Source of the DNA: Baffinella frigidus
Taxonomy: Eukaryota > Cryptophyceae > Cryptomonadales > Baffinellaceae
Length of the DNA: 25,483 nucleotides
Assembly: GCA_026770585.1 (NCBI GenBank)
Contig: MU646344.1
Coordinates: 410,614-436,096 of the forward strand
Direction of reading: 5' to 3'
Shown here piece by piece: positions 1-8,700 of the stretch. A model generated the notes under the pieces. The model worked only from the letters and a program-made list of their open reading frames with translations, had not been told where the DNA came from and searched no databases. The translations under genes and the position numbers were made by a program. Each line of letters begins with the position of its first letter. The stretch's first letter is position 1.

Positions 1-1
1 C

Positions 2-2541
2 CTCCTCGACCCACGGTGCCGAGTGGCGCTTGCAGCTGACTCAAAATGTACCGTCGTGCAGCTGGGCCCAGCGGTGTCGCGAGTGAGCAACGTGGGGACA
101 GACGGCGCGACCGTCAACCATCAAGGCGATGCCTTCCTTCTCGCCCAGCTCGCCTACTCCCAAGTCCTGCCCCCCCCTCTTTCCCCACCCACGCCCACGC
201 CGGATCACACGTGGGAGTTTGCAGAACGCAACGTTTCGTGGGCGTGGACCGCCGTAGGGCCCTGGGTCCTCTAGGACCATCATAGGGCCCTAGGCATGGG
301 CCTACTTTGTAAGGTGTGTGAGCCTTGGTCAGACAGGTAGCGAGCCTCGGCCATGGGCCAGATCGCGAGCATCTAGTTGACGCCCCCCTCTCTCCATCCA
401 CGCCCACGCCAGATCTCACGTGGGAATTTGCAGAACGCGACGTTTCGTTTCGTGGCGCTAAATAAGTGTCGCTTTCCGGTGAAACGCAAATCCAACGCCT
501 CCGCAGCCCCTGCCACGCCAGAGTCTTCGAAGGGGTCGCCAAATGTCGATTCCCCTTCAAGGCAGTGGTTTTCAAAAGTCAAATACCGTGTCCTGACACG
601 GTTTAAAAAAATTAACCCCCTCCTTCATTCTGGCGTGGTGGGTGCTCGTGGGCAGGATTGATTACTGAATTGATTGAAGAGGGTTTGCCGTTATTGCCTA
701 ACCCGTGCCATTACCAGACTAAGATCGGTCCATATTATACCCCGCTTGGGATGATCCCAACCACGAGGGTGTGCGTGTGTCCCTCCTTCTCACGCACGCC
801 GTCGTGGTTACAGGGGTACCTCGCTCATAAGAAACGCCCACCCTCCTAGGACCACCGTAGGACCCTAGGCATGGTCCTACTGTAGGGTCCTAGGGGGGGG
901 CTGTTTCTTCTCAGCGAGGTACCCCTGTGGGCGCTCGTGGGCCGGATGGTCCCCGTAGTTGACGTGCCGAAACCGGCAAATCAACTTTGTGGTCGCACGG
1001 GTGTGCTGTTGACATGGGTGTGAGTGTGCATGCATGCTCATAAGAAACTGCAGCCCCCCCCAGGGACCCCCATAGGGCCAAACACATAGCCCTACAGGGG
1101 TACCTCGCGCATAAGAAACGCCCACCCCCCCTAGGATCACCCTAGACAAAGGCCGCGCGATGCACTTATCCGGGGAAACCTATTTTTCTTTCATTTGATT
1201 CCAATGAAAATTGATACACGAATAATTTAATATTACTATTACGAACGAATTGTGTAGTAATTTTCATTGCCGTCAAATGAAAGAAAAATAGGTTTCCCCG
1301 GATAAGCACGGTGTGCTGCACCTTTGAGAATGGGGAGCATACCGTGACGGGCTCGACTACACCCTACACCCTCCACCGTGCATTTTCAAAGTCGGGACCT
1401 GTACGGCAAGCGTGGAGGGTACGCATGCTGCACGCGCGATGCATGGTGTGCTGTCCCTTTGAAAATAGGGAGCATAACGTGAACTCGGCGTGAACTCGAT
1501 GTCAAAACAGGTGGGGGAGACAGGACAAGGACTAGCGGCTGCTGGAAAACTGTGGCTGGACGAATCGGTCCCCTTCCCCCCCCGCCTCCTCTTGCCTGGA
1601 CTTTGCCTGTGTATGGCACTTTGTCGCGATAGACCAGGTCCGTGAGACGAGTAGGTGTGACCCTGATCGAGAGGAGGGATTCGGTACTGTGGCTCGACGA
1701 ATCGGTGCCCCCCCCCCGCACTCTATCTCTCTGCTGGAGCTCCGCGCTGTCAGGCACGCTCTCTCCAGCTAGAGCGGTTGTGGGAAAACTTGGCCGATTC
1801 TTTGAGAAATATTTTCAGAAATTCACAGCTTTTGTACCAGGACGTGACATGAAACCGGTCCATCTCAACGATTCTGGTACAAATTCTGAAAACATGTCTC
1901 GTTGAAATCGGCCACGTTTTCCCGCAAGCGCTCTACAAGGGGGGGCTGCAGGACCCGCACCTGCACTTGTCCCCCCCGCCTCTTGCCTGGACGGTGTGCA
2001 GGGGTACCTCGCTCATGAGAAACCGCCCCCCCCCCCCGGGACCACCATAGGACCCTAGGCATGGTCCTACTGTAGGGTCCTAGGGGGGGGGTGTTTCTTG
2101 TGAGCGAGGTACCCATGTACCGTGGTTGGCACTCTTGGGGGGGTGTTGGTGGCCGTGTACCGTGGTTGGGACTCCTGGGGGCAGTTGCAGCTCTCACGCG
2201 CCGTGTTCTTTGCCAAAGTGACTCTCGAAAGGTTCAAGACGCTCCCAAGACGCCCCCGTGAAGGCGTTGGTGCGTTGGGCACGCGACTGACAGACCGGGT
2301 GCGCTTGTGGTCCAGGAGAGAGCGGACAGAGAGAGAGTGATAATTTATTGCCAAACAACCAGCGTCAGCGCCGCACATGCTCGACGCATTGCGCCACTCA
2401 CTGTACCCCGTGTCGGCCGCGCACACGAGCATTTTCCGGATGGGTTCTAACTCCACCTCCTACCAGGAGCGAACACACTACACGCCCCCTGCCTGGGAGC
2501 CGCTCTTCCTCGGCGGCATTGGCTTCGTCTCTCCCGTGTAA
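2..2541 (+). CDS. 3' part of an unrecognised split gene (join <2..163, 1638..1683, 2363..2541)
   Basis: The first exon is open from the left edge and reads cleanly (for example SRVSNVGTDGATVNH near 74-118), ending at CAA|GTCCTG in phase 0. The last exon follows CAACCAG at 2362 and encodes 58 residues, including HYTPPAWEPLFLGGIGF, before TAA at 2539-2541. A 46-nt middle exon (VRETSRCDPDREEGF) is chosen because it starts in phase 0 after CAG and ends in phase 1 before GT, exactly what the flanking exons require. The joined product has 128 visible residues. I do not recognise the family. The VSNVGTDG stretch faintly recalls the end of some nucleotide-sugar transferases, but that is weak. The gene converges on the lumen-protein gene. 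The outer exons are fairly secure by composition; the middle exon is an inference. Confidence 0.5.
811..927. mobile_element. Family A foldback (MITE-like)
   Basis: The arms begin CAGGGGTACCTCGCTCATAA and return as the reverse complement ending AGCGAGGTACCCCTG. The middle is a CCTAGGACC/GGTCCTAGG palindrome. It has no coding capacity. Related copies occur throughout the window. Confidence 0.8.
1036..1145. mobile_element. Partial family A foldback
   Basis: It starts with CTCATAAGAAACTGCAGCCC and runs through a second left-type end (CAGGGGTACCTCGCGCATAA at about 1095). The same combination appears inverted in the element at 3893-4043, so this is a truncated relative of that subtype. Confidence 0.55.
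1165..1306. mobile_element. Foldback with AT-rich loop and GTGTAGTAATTTTC core (group D)
   Basis: The arms are CTTATCCGGGGAAACCTATT... and its complement ending in CCGGATAAG, each about 32 nt and nearly perfect. The loop carries GAAAATTGATACAC on the left and GTGTAGTAATTTTC on the right. The same core occurs in several foldbacks whose outer arms are unrelated. Confidence 0.75.
1770..1935. mobile_element. Foldback in intron 2 of the left-edge gene (group D)
   Basis: The arms TAGAGCGGTTGTGGGAAAAC and GTTTTCCCGCAAGCGCTCTA pair with few mismatches. The inner part has TTCAGAA / TTCTGAA and GGTACAA pairing around TGACATGAAACCGGTCC. It lies inside the interval spliced between 1683 and 2363. Confidence 0.65.
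1999..2117. mobile_element. Family A foldback
   Basis: The ends are CAGGGGTACC...GGTACCCATG, with a CCTAGG palindromic centre. The right end is followed by TA, the target dinucleotide seen at other copies. It lies in the second intron of the left-edge gene. Confidence 0.75.
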
Positions 2542-2828
2542 CACACCAAGCCCTGCAACCGCGTTGCAGAGGCGTTGTGGGTGCGCGTAATATACTGTAC
2601 GCATCCGATGAATGGTGGCGGTGCTCGTGATCCTTTAGGTCCTTTTTTAGGTCCTTTAGGTTATTCGAGCTCCCAACATAGGCGGACACCGGAACGTATC
2701 CTGCAGAAAGGCCATGCTTCCTTTCGGATCACATCAGGCCCCCCAGTGCAGAAGGATCGCGGCAGAACCGGCTAAAGGGTCGCCGCGGTTGCGTGCACGC
2801 TCCACGCCGCGATTGCAATCAAGCACGG

Positions 2829-2999
2829 TCCTAGGGGAATGCGCTTTCTTATGAGCGAGGTACCCATGTAGGAGCCTGCAGTAGGCCTGGCCTGTGCCTA
2901 TACGATACCCCTTAAGTGGCCAGTAGGGTCATACGCCCTACCGTAGGGCCCTAGGACCAGCCTAGGACCTCAGGCCCCCACATTTGGAGGCCTGGTCAG
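2829..2999. repeat. Copy 1 of a composite duplicated block (half family A plus family C)
   Basis: This stretch, from CCTAGGGG.AATGCGCTTTC through a family C unit to GGAGGCCTGGTCA, recurs almost base for base at about 5551-5721. The differences are a few point changes (for example CTGTGCC versus CTATGCC). The right arm of the family C unit is truncated here but intact in the second copy, suggesting a secondary copy of a larger block. Confidence 0.7.
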
Positions 3000-3119
3000 G
3001 CCATCGCCTGATCCAACACACGAGGGTCGTCACGCGAGATACCGGTAATCTAAGTCCGGCTTCGGGTTCCTTGAATCCATGGACGGTGTGTTTGCTCCCG
3101 CAGCACATCCATCCGTCTA

Positions 3120-3238
3120 CAAGGGTACCTCGCTCATAAGAAACTGCCCCCCTTCGTAGGACCACCGTAGGGCCCCGAGGCATATGCCTGCTGTAGGGTC
3201 CTGGGGGGACGCACTTTTTTATGAGCACGGTACCCCTG
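3120..3238. mobile_element. Family A foldback flanked by TA
   Basis: The ends are CAAGGGTACCTCGCTCATAA and its complement ending GGTACCCCTG. TA lies immediately outside both ends, consistent with a TA target-site duplication of the Tc1/mariner (Stowaway-like) type. Confidence 0.75.
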
Positions 3239-3713
3239 TACTGTTACATGTACCAGTTTCACGCGCGGTTGGCGTGCCACTCTTGCCTTGCCAGCCACCA
3301 GCAACCCGTTGCAGCTTTTATCCGGGTCGGGTACTGTAGTAAATTTCAGCTAAAATGAGGAAATCTCCTCGAATCTCCCCGTCAGCAAATCGAGGTCCGT
3401 AGGGTTTCCTACCGTAGGGTCCTACGAATTTGCCAAAACAAACAGTTCATTCCGAATTCTTCCAAGGATCCGGTAAAAGCTGCTACAGGTTGCTGGTGGA
3501 GTCTGCTCGACGTCGTCGACCTGGTCTGCGCTGCCTCGTTTCTTCTCCCTCACCTCTCACTGTAAAACTAGCCCACCTTCGTGGAGGGTACGAGCTTTCT
3601 CGTTACACAACCGAGAGGGGAAGGGTCTACCAGGTCGTGAATCATGTCGGTGTGCTCGCCGTACAGGAGTACCTCGCTCATAACCCCCTCCCCCCACCTA
3701 GGGCCCTACAGTA

Positions 3714-3830
3714 CAGGGGTACCTCGCTCATAAGAAACCGCACCCCCCTAGGACCCTACAGTAGGCCTATGCCTAGGGCCCTAGGGTGGTCCTAGGGGGG
3801 TGGGCGTTTCTTATGCGCGAGGTACCCCTG
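3714..3830. mobile_element. Family A foldback
   Basis: The arms CAGGGGTACCTCGCTCATAA / TTATGCGCGAGGTACCCCTG enclose a nearly perfect CCTAGGACC..GGTCCTAGG inner palindrome. A left half of a second unit (ACAGGAGTACCTCGCTCATAA) precedes it at about 3663. Confidence 0.8.
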
Positions 3831-3892
3831 GCCCCTCAACAGAGACAGGAGCGGGTAGGACCAAACGCATAGCCCTGAGAGGGCGGGAGGTA

Positions 3893-4043
3893 CAGGGGTA
3901 CCTTGCGCCTAAGAAACGCCCACCCCCCTAGGATCACGCCCGTCGGGCTATGCGTCTGGCCCTACCCCTGTCGGGCTATGCGTTTGGCCCCTATGGGGGT
4001 CCCTGGGGGGGGGCTGCAGTTTTTTATGAGCCAGGTACCCCTG
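3893..4043. mobile_element. Family A foldback, longer subtype
   Basis: The ends match family A, but the middle carries two copies of GTCGGGCTATGCGT.TGGCCC and a GGGGGGGCTGCAG segment. The reverse complement of that segment makes up the partial copy at 1036-1145. A further AGCCAGGTACCCC fragment follows on the right. Confidence 0.65.
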
Positions 4044-4183
4044 GCTCAGAGCCAGGTACCCCGTATGAGCCAGGTGTGAACGCTACAGGTGAATCTACGC
4101 CGACGTCCTCATAACTTTGCGTCCTTAGATACCCTTAGAGCCTCGATACCCACACCAGGTAGCATCCGTGGCTCAAGAGGTGC

Positions 4184-4274
4184 ATGCGAGCGAAAGGAAG
4201 CATGGCTTTTCTGCAGATAAGTTTCAGTGTCCGCCTATGTTGGGAGCTCGAAGAACCTGAAGGATCTAAAGGAG
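4184..4274 (+). repeat. Dispersed repeat family E
   Basis: It runs from CGAAAGGAAGCATGGCTTTTC via CTGCAGATAAGTTTC to TATGTTGGGAGCTCGAAGAA and ends AAGGATCTAAAGGA. Copies on both strands occur at about 2637, 11228, 16983, 18600, 19836, 20013, 20748 and 24109. It has no terminal inverted repeats, so it is not a foldback. A short hairpin (GAAAGC..GCTTTC type) lies near its 5' end in several copies. Confidence 0.7.
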
Positions 4275-4457
4275 CACGCTTCGCACAGAGGACATTCCAG
4301 CACGCTTTGCACAGGATCCCCGCTCGGACGGGACCGAAAGTGGACACGTCGTATAAAGTGGACTGACTCGTGTAAAGTCACTCCCGCTATTCCTACATGG
4401 GAGATACCCCCGGATATCTCCAGACAGAGGAGGTGTGGTGTCTCCACTCGACACGGG

Positions 4458-4665
4458 TACACCATTGATATCCGGTGTCAGCCATCGGAGCTGAAATCCA
4501 GAAGGCACAGGGCTGACTCGAAATGAAGGTCACACAATACAAGGTCACACACTGTACACAGCGATGTGGACGTTATTTATCTAACGTCCACACACTGGCT
4601 GCTTTTCTGCTGTACACCATTTCTATCCGGTGCCAGCCATCGAAGCGGAAATCCAGAAGGTAGCG
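4458..4665. repeat. Direct repeat pair around a small hairpin
   Basis: GTACACCATT.(G/C)TATCCGGTG(T/C)CAGCC and the following CATCG..G..GAAATCCAGAAGG occur at 4458-4510 and again at 4612-4665. Between them lies a hairpin, GTGGACGTTA...TAACGTCCAC (about 4565-4592). It is another example of a foldback between long direct repeats. Confidence 0.6.
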
Positions 4666-4852
4666 ACCGTGTAATACGCGGAACCACTAGGTTGATTTCG
4701 GGAATTTCGGTCATTTCACAATTGTTCCCCACAAATTGGCCACTTTGGGAGAAAAATCGATTTGTTTCTCGGGTATGATGACTTTTGACAGGGCGTCCAT
4801 ATGGGCGCCTTATCCTTGTCGGTTACAACCCAGCGGTTCCCCGTAGTTATGT

Positions 4853-4936
4853 TGCAATACGTTGAATGGATTGGTTTTGCAATACGTTGAATGGATTGGT
4901 TTCCTCCATGTAACACGTTGAATGTATTGGTTTCCT
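4853..4936. repeat. Three-copy tandem repeat
   Basis: Three imperfect copies of (CA)ATACGTTGAATGGATTGGTTT, the last spelled ACACGTTGAATGTATTGG. It is non-coding and lies next to one of the direct repeats that bracket the family C element at 4988-5096. Confidence 0.7.
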
Positions 4937-4987
4937 CCGCGCGGCACCACAGCACGCCTCTCGATAAAGATCAGCAGAGGCATTCTC

Positions 4988-5096
4988 GATATCCTTTAAG
5001 TGGCCATGCCGTCAAATTTTGCGGCCAAGAGGTCCTAAGCAGGTCCTAGGGCCCTACCGTAGGGCGTATGAGCCTACTGATCACTTAAGGGATATC
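4988..5096. mobile_element. Family C foldback with long direct flanks
   Basis: The ends are GATATCCTTTAAGTGGCC and TCACTTAAGGGATATC; the centre is GGTCCTAGGGCCCTACC. The flanks repeat directly for about 50 nt: CCTCCGCGCGGCACCACAGC plus similar downstream sequence is found at 4934-4981 and 5108-5159. Confidence 0.75.
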
Positions 5097-5179
5097 ATAT
5101 TGGTTGCCCTCCGCGCGGCACCACAGCACTCAAGTTTCTCGATATGGATCAGTAGGGGCCGAGCAGCGTCCAGCGTCTA

Positions 5180-5417
5180 CAGGGGTACCTCGATTACAAG
5201 AAAACGCCTTCCCGTAGGACCCTACAGTACAGGGGTACCTCGCTGATAAGAAACCGCCTCCCCCCTAGGACCCTACAGTAGGGATATGCCTAAGGCCCCT
5301 TGGTGTTCCCTAGGGGGTGGGCGGTTTCTTATGAGCGAGGTACCCCTGTAGGCCTATGCCTAGGGCCCTATGGTCGTCCTAGGGGGGCGACGTTTTCTTG
5401 TAATCGAGGTACCCCTG
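5180..5417. mobile_element. Family A foldback interrupted by another family A foldback (nested)
   Basis: The outer arms CAGGGGTACCTCGATTACAA (5180) and TTGTAATCGAGGTACCCCTG (end 5417) pair with each other. They are distinct from the inner arms, CAGGGGTACCTCGCTGATAA (5230) and TTATGAGCGAGGTACCCCTG (end 5348). TA lies outside both the inner and the outer ends. The outer copy therefore received the inner one as a TA-targeted insertion, which shows that family A moved. Confidence 0.8.
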
Positions 5418-5472
5418 TACTCTCGCAGCACCCGGTGCCGTACACGACTCGAAATATTAAGGTCCAACACTA

Positions 5473-5590
5473 CAGGGGTACCCCACTCTTAAGAAAGCGC
5501 CCCCCCCCCTAGGACCACCGCAAGACCCTAGGTATAGGCCTACCGTAGGGTCCTAGGGGCATGCGCTTTCTTATGAGCGAGGTACCCATG
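5473..5590. mobile_element. Family A foldback flanked by TA
   Basis: The ends are CAGGGGTACC and GGTACCCATG, with TA immediately outside each. The right part begins the composite block shared with about 2829-2999. Confidence 0.75.
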
Positions 5591-5630
5591 TAGGAGCCTG
5601 CAGTAGGCCTGGCCTATGCCTATACGATAC

Positions 5631-5729
5631 CCCTTAAGTGGCCAGTAGGCTCATACGCCCTACCGTAGGGCCCTAGGACCAGCCTAGGACCTCAGGCCCC
5701 CACATTTGGAGGCCTGGTCACTCAAGGGA
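5631..5729. mobile_element. Family C foldback
   Basis: The ends are CCCTTAAGTGGCCAGTAGG and GGTCACTCAAGGGA, with central CCTACCGTAGGGCCCTAGG. It sits about 35 bp downstream of the stop codon of the lumen-protein gene and may form part of its 3' UTR. Confidence 0.75.
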
Positions 5730-5764
5730 TGGGCCTAGGACCACCCTACGCGCGGTGTGGGTCC

Positions 5765-8700
5765 TTATGTGCGAGTAACGGCAGTGCGCTTCATGGTGAG
5801 GGAGAGATCGACGAGAGTGACAGCATACCCACACGCCGCGTCCGCCCGGTCCTCGCCCTTTACCAGATACAGGGCCACCTGCTAGCAAGCACAGAAAAAC
5901 GTAAGTTGCTCGACTGGTAAAAAAACACACGTAAGTTGTCCGACTGGTACGATTGCCCCCGACCCCGCCCAAAGTCACACACACTAACAGGGTAACGGAC
6001 CAAAAATGGGGTAGGCAGGCCTACGGGATTGCCTAGGACCTCCTACTGTAGGCCAAAATCCCAGGACGGTTTGGTCATGGGAGCCCGGTCCTCTCACTTC
6101 ACCAGATACAGCGCCACCTCCTAGCAAGCACAGAAAACGTACGTTGTTCGACTAGTGCGATTGCCCCCGACCCCGCCCAGAGTCACACACACGCGCGGCG
6201 CTCGCATTCATAGGCGAACGGCCTGAAAACCGGGTAGTTGAGCCTACGGTTTTGCCTACGGTAGGACGTAGGGCCCCTAGGACCTACGGTTCGAAAGGAC
6301 ACCCCCTAGGCCCCTGCGACCTACCGTAGGCAATACCGCAGGCTCAACTAACCGGTTTTCAGGACGTTACCCTATTAGCATTCATTCCATGCCCCTACGA
6401 CGCCAGCCACACGAGGCTATCCATGCGAACAGAATGAAAGAACATTTTAAAATTTGTGGGGAAATGATCACGTTTCCGTACGGATGTCCGTACGGAAACG
6501 TGATCAAATGCTGACTTTTGGCGTGTTTCCTGGGCAATACTCCAATAATTAACTTATGAATCTGTTCGCATGGATAGCCTCGTGTGGAGTGGTGGGTGTT
6601 GCGGACGAGAGCGCTGGTTGGCGCGGACGAGCGTCCTGCTTCTAGGTTGTGAGCCTTGAGTAGAGTGGAAATAAGTCTAGGGCTCCAAGAGCTTATATCC
6701 TAGGCTCGTAACCTGATGCCTATCCGCGTAACCTGAGGCCTACACTGCTCATTGATGATGCGATTAGCATCCGCGGCGAGGACAAGACACTCGAATACCG
6801 TGAATGCAGTTATGGTCTTTTTTCTGGTCGTGTTCTCGGTCGTGTCCCAAACAAAAAAATGTAACGGGCTTGGAGCCATTATGGCACGGGCTTGGAGCCA
6901 TTATGGCACTTGCGCCAACTCGCCCGAGATGCCAAAAACGAGGGTGTCAAGAAACGGGAGGGGGGGGGGGGAGAGAGGAGGACTCGCCCGTTTCTTGTTG
7001 GTGGCAATGTCTCCCACTTTGAGCAAAGTCGCCAATGTCTCCCACCTTCAGCGAACTCACTCACCCGAGATGCCAAAAACGAGGGGGGAGAAAGGGGAGG
7101 GGGGAGGGGGGAGAGGGGGACTCGCCCGAGATGCCAAAAACGGCCTGAAAATCGGGTACTTACGCCTACGGTATTGCCTACGGTAGGCCGTAGGGCCCCT
7201 AGGACCTACGGTTCGAAAACAAACCCTCGGGAGGGGGGGGTTGGGAGAGGGGGACTCGCCCGTTTCTTGTTGGTGACAATGTCTCCCACCTTGAGCGAAG
7301 TCGCGAACGACTGGCCACCCTGGACACACCCCGAGGAAATCACTCTCCTGGGCAATGCCGTAGGCCTAACTACGGAAATCACTCTCGCTGGATCCGCAGG
7401 CACGTTCACCGTCGTGGTTCGAAGACAGTTGCGACTGAGCCTCGGAGGGCAGTGACACGGTTTAATAGGGCAACGGCCTGAAAATGGGGTAGTTAGGCCT
7501 ACGGCATTGCCTAGGACCTCCTACCGTAGGCCGACACTTTTTGGTCCTAGGATCCCTCGGCCTACGGTAGGAGGTCCTAGGCAATGCCGTAGGCCTAACT
7601 ACCGCATTTTTAGGACGTTAGCCTATGGGGTGTGTCCAAGGAAATCACTCTCCCTGGACCTGCAGACACGTTGTCGGTCGTGGATCGAAGACAGTTGAGA
7701 ATGAGCCTCGGAGGGCAGTGACACGGTGCTTGCAATGGGTCCGCAGGCATCTTGGATCGAAACCAGGTGAGACATTGCAAGCCAGCGAGAGAGATTTCCT
7801 TCGGTCCGCTGTCGTGGATCAAAACCAGTTTCCTAGGCTAACGGCCTGAAAATGGGGTTGTTAGGCATACGGCATTGCCTAGGACCTCCTACCGTAGGCC
7901 GACACTTGTTGGTCCTAGGATCCCTCGGCCTACGGTAGGAGGTCCTAGGCAATGCCGTATGCCTAACTACCCCATTTCCAGGCCGCTACCCTATTAGGTT
8001 CTGGGGAGGGGTGGATCTCATAGGGAAACGGTTTTAATTTAAAACTTTTTGGCAATGAAGGTTACTACACACAATGAGTTTTACTAGTAATATTGAAGCA
8101 TTTGTGTGGTACTTTTCAGTGAATCCAATAGTTTTAAATTAAAACCGTTTCCCTGTGAGATCACGCGAGGTGTGAAAAGCTTTGCGAGTATCGAGGCTGG
8201 TTGGTTGGCACGCAGCAGCCCACACGGCGGGCTACAAAGGGATTTTCGGCCAATTTTGGGCCGAGTTTCCGTTACCTTATCCGTAGGAACCCCCCTATGC
8301 CCCTACGGGTTGCCTACCGTAGGGTCGCAGGTCTTAACGCTCAAGGGTTATTCAGAAATCCCTTCAAAGTCCGCTGTGTGGAGAGCTCTGCTTGGTAGCG
8401 TGTGCGAGGGTATGCCCACGGGAGGGGCACGGTGGGGGATGACTGTGAACAATCCAGAACAATACACTTCTACCAACCAACTCAAGAACCTGCGTAGGGT
8501 TCAGATTCTAGGGTGGAGGGTGTAGGGTGTAGGGTGTAGGGATCCAGGATGTACCTCCCAATGGAACCTATCGATGACTTCGTAGCGGCGGAGGGCCTTG
8601 AGCGAACCGTCCTCGCCAATCAGCCCCCCGTCCAAGATCTCCCACCCCACGAACGTCTGACAGAGGGAGCATCTGTCCTCCCCGAAGGCGCGCACCCGCC

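Larger units (their letters stand above)
164..1637 (+). other. Intron 1 of the left-edge gene, packed with repeats
   Basis: This 1.47-kb interval holds no convincing exon. It contains a dispersed repeat at about 195-240 and 385-545 (ACGTGGGA.TTTGCAGAACG motif, also seen reversed at about 16640-16760). A second repeat at about 515-590 is related to reversed sequence at 11140-11220. A family A foldback lies at 811-927, a partial family A unit at about 1036-1145, and an AT-rich foldback at 1165-1306. Two imperfect direct copies of a TGTGCTG..CCTTTGA.AAT.GGGAGCATA motif lie at about 1311-1345 and 1447-1483. Confidence 0.45.
2542..5764. other. Intergenic region between convergent genes, built almost wholly of repeats
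   Basis: No exon was recognised in these 3.2 kb. The contents in order are: a family E fragment (2637-2720), a composite of half a family A unit plus family C (about 2829-2999), family A foldbacks (3120-3238, 3714-3830, 3893-4043), family E (4184-4274), a CTTTACAC-type repeat at about 4370-4410, a direct repeat 4458-4510/4612-4665, a short tandem array (4853-4936), family C (4988-5096), nested family A elements (5180-5417), another family A (5473-5590) and family C (5631-5729). Both genes' 3' UTRs must lie here, but I see no distinct polyadenylation motif. Confidence 0.6.
5879..6732 (-). other. Last intron of the lumen-protein gene, with a decoy copy of the terminal exon edge
   Basis: The 854-bp intron contains half of a family B element (about 5993-6080), a full family B (about 6210-6377) and a long foldback (6407-6587). 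Sequence 5845-5984, which spans the acceptor and the first codons of the terminal exon, is repeated at 6084-6192. In the upstream copy the reading VALYLVK is followed at once by TGA, so use of that decoy acceptor would truncate the protein. Confidence 0.65.
6817..8554 (-). other. Intron 7 of the lumen-protein gene (1.74 kb)
   Basis: It holds two copies of CGGGCTTGGAGCCATTATGG (6866-6905) and purine-rich G runs (about 6955-6980, 7081-7125). It also has three rough copies of an AATGTCTCCCAC.TT.AGC segment, a left-half family B (about 7141-7205), two full family B foldbacks and an AT-rich foldback. A TAGGGTG array sits at 8512-8544, only about 10 bp from the donor. I see no exon that fits in phase between 6816 and 8555. 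Confidence 0.5.

Noticed and set aside
811-927. Palindromes as CRISPR repeats or rho-independent terminators
   Set aside because: The context is a eukaryotic nuclear genome; spacing is irregular, units are dispersed on both strands, and there are no spacers of constant size.
2398-2604. Minus-strand reading GLVCYTGETKPMPP, reminiscent of P-type ATPase flippase sequence
   Set aside because: The opposite strand reads as a cleaner coding exon (2363-2541) with splice-compatible phase; the resemblance is short and probably chance.
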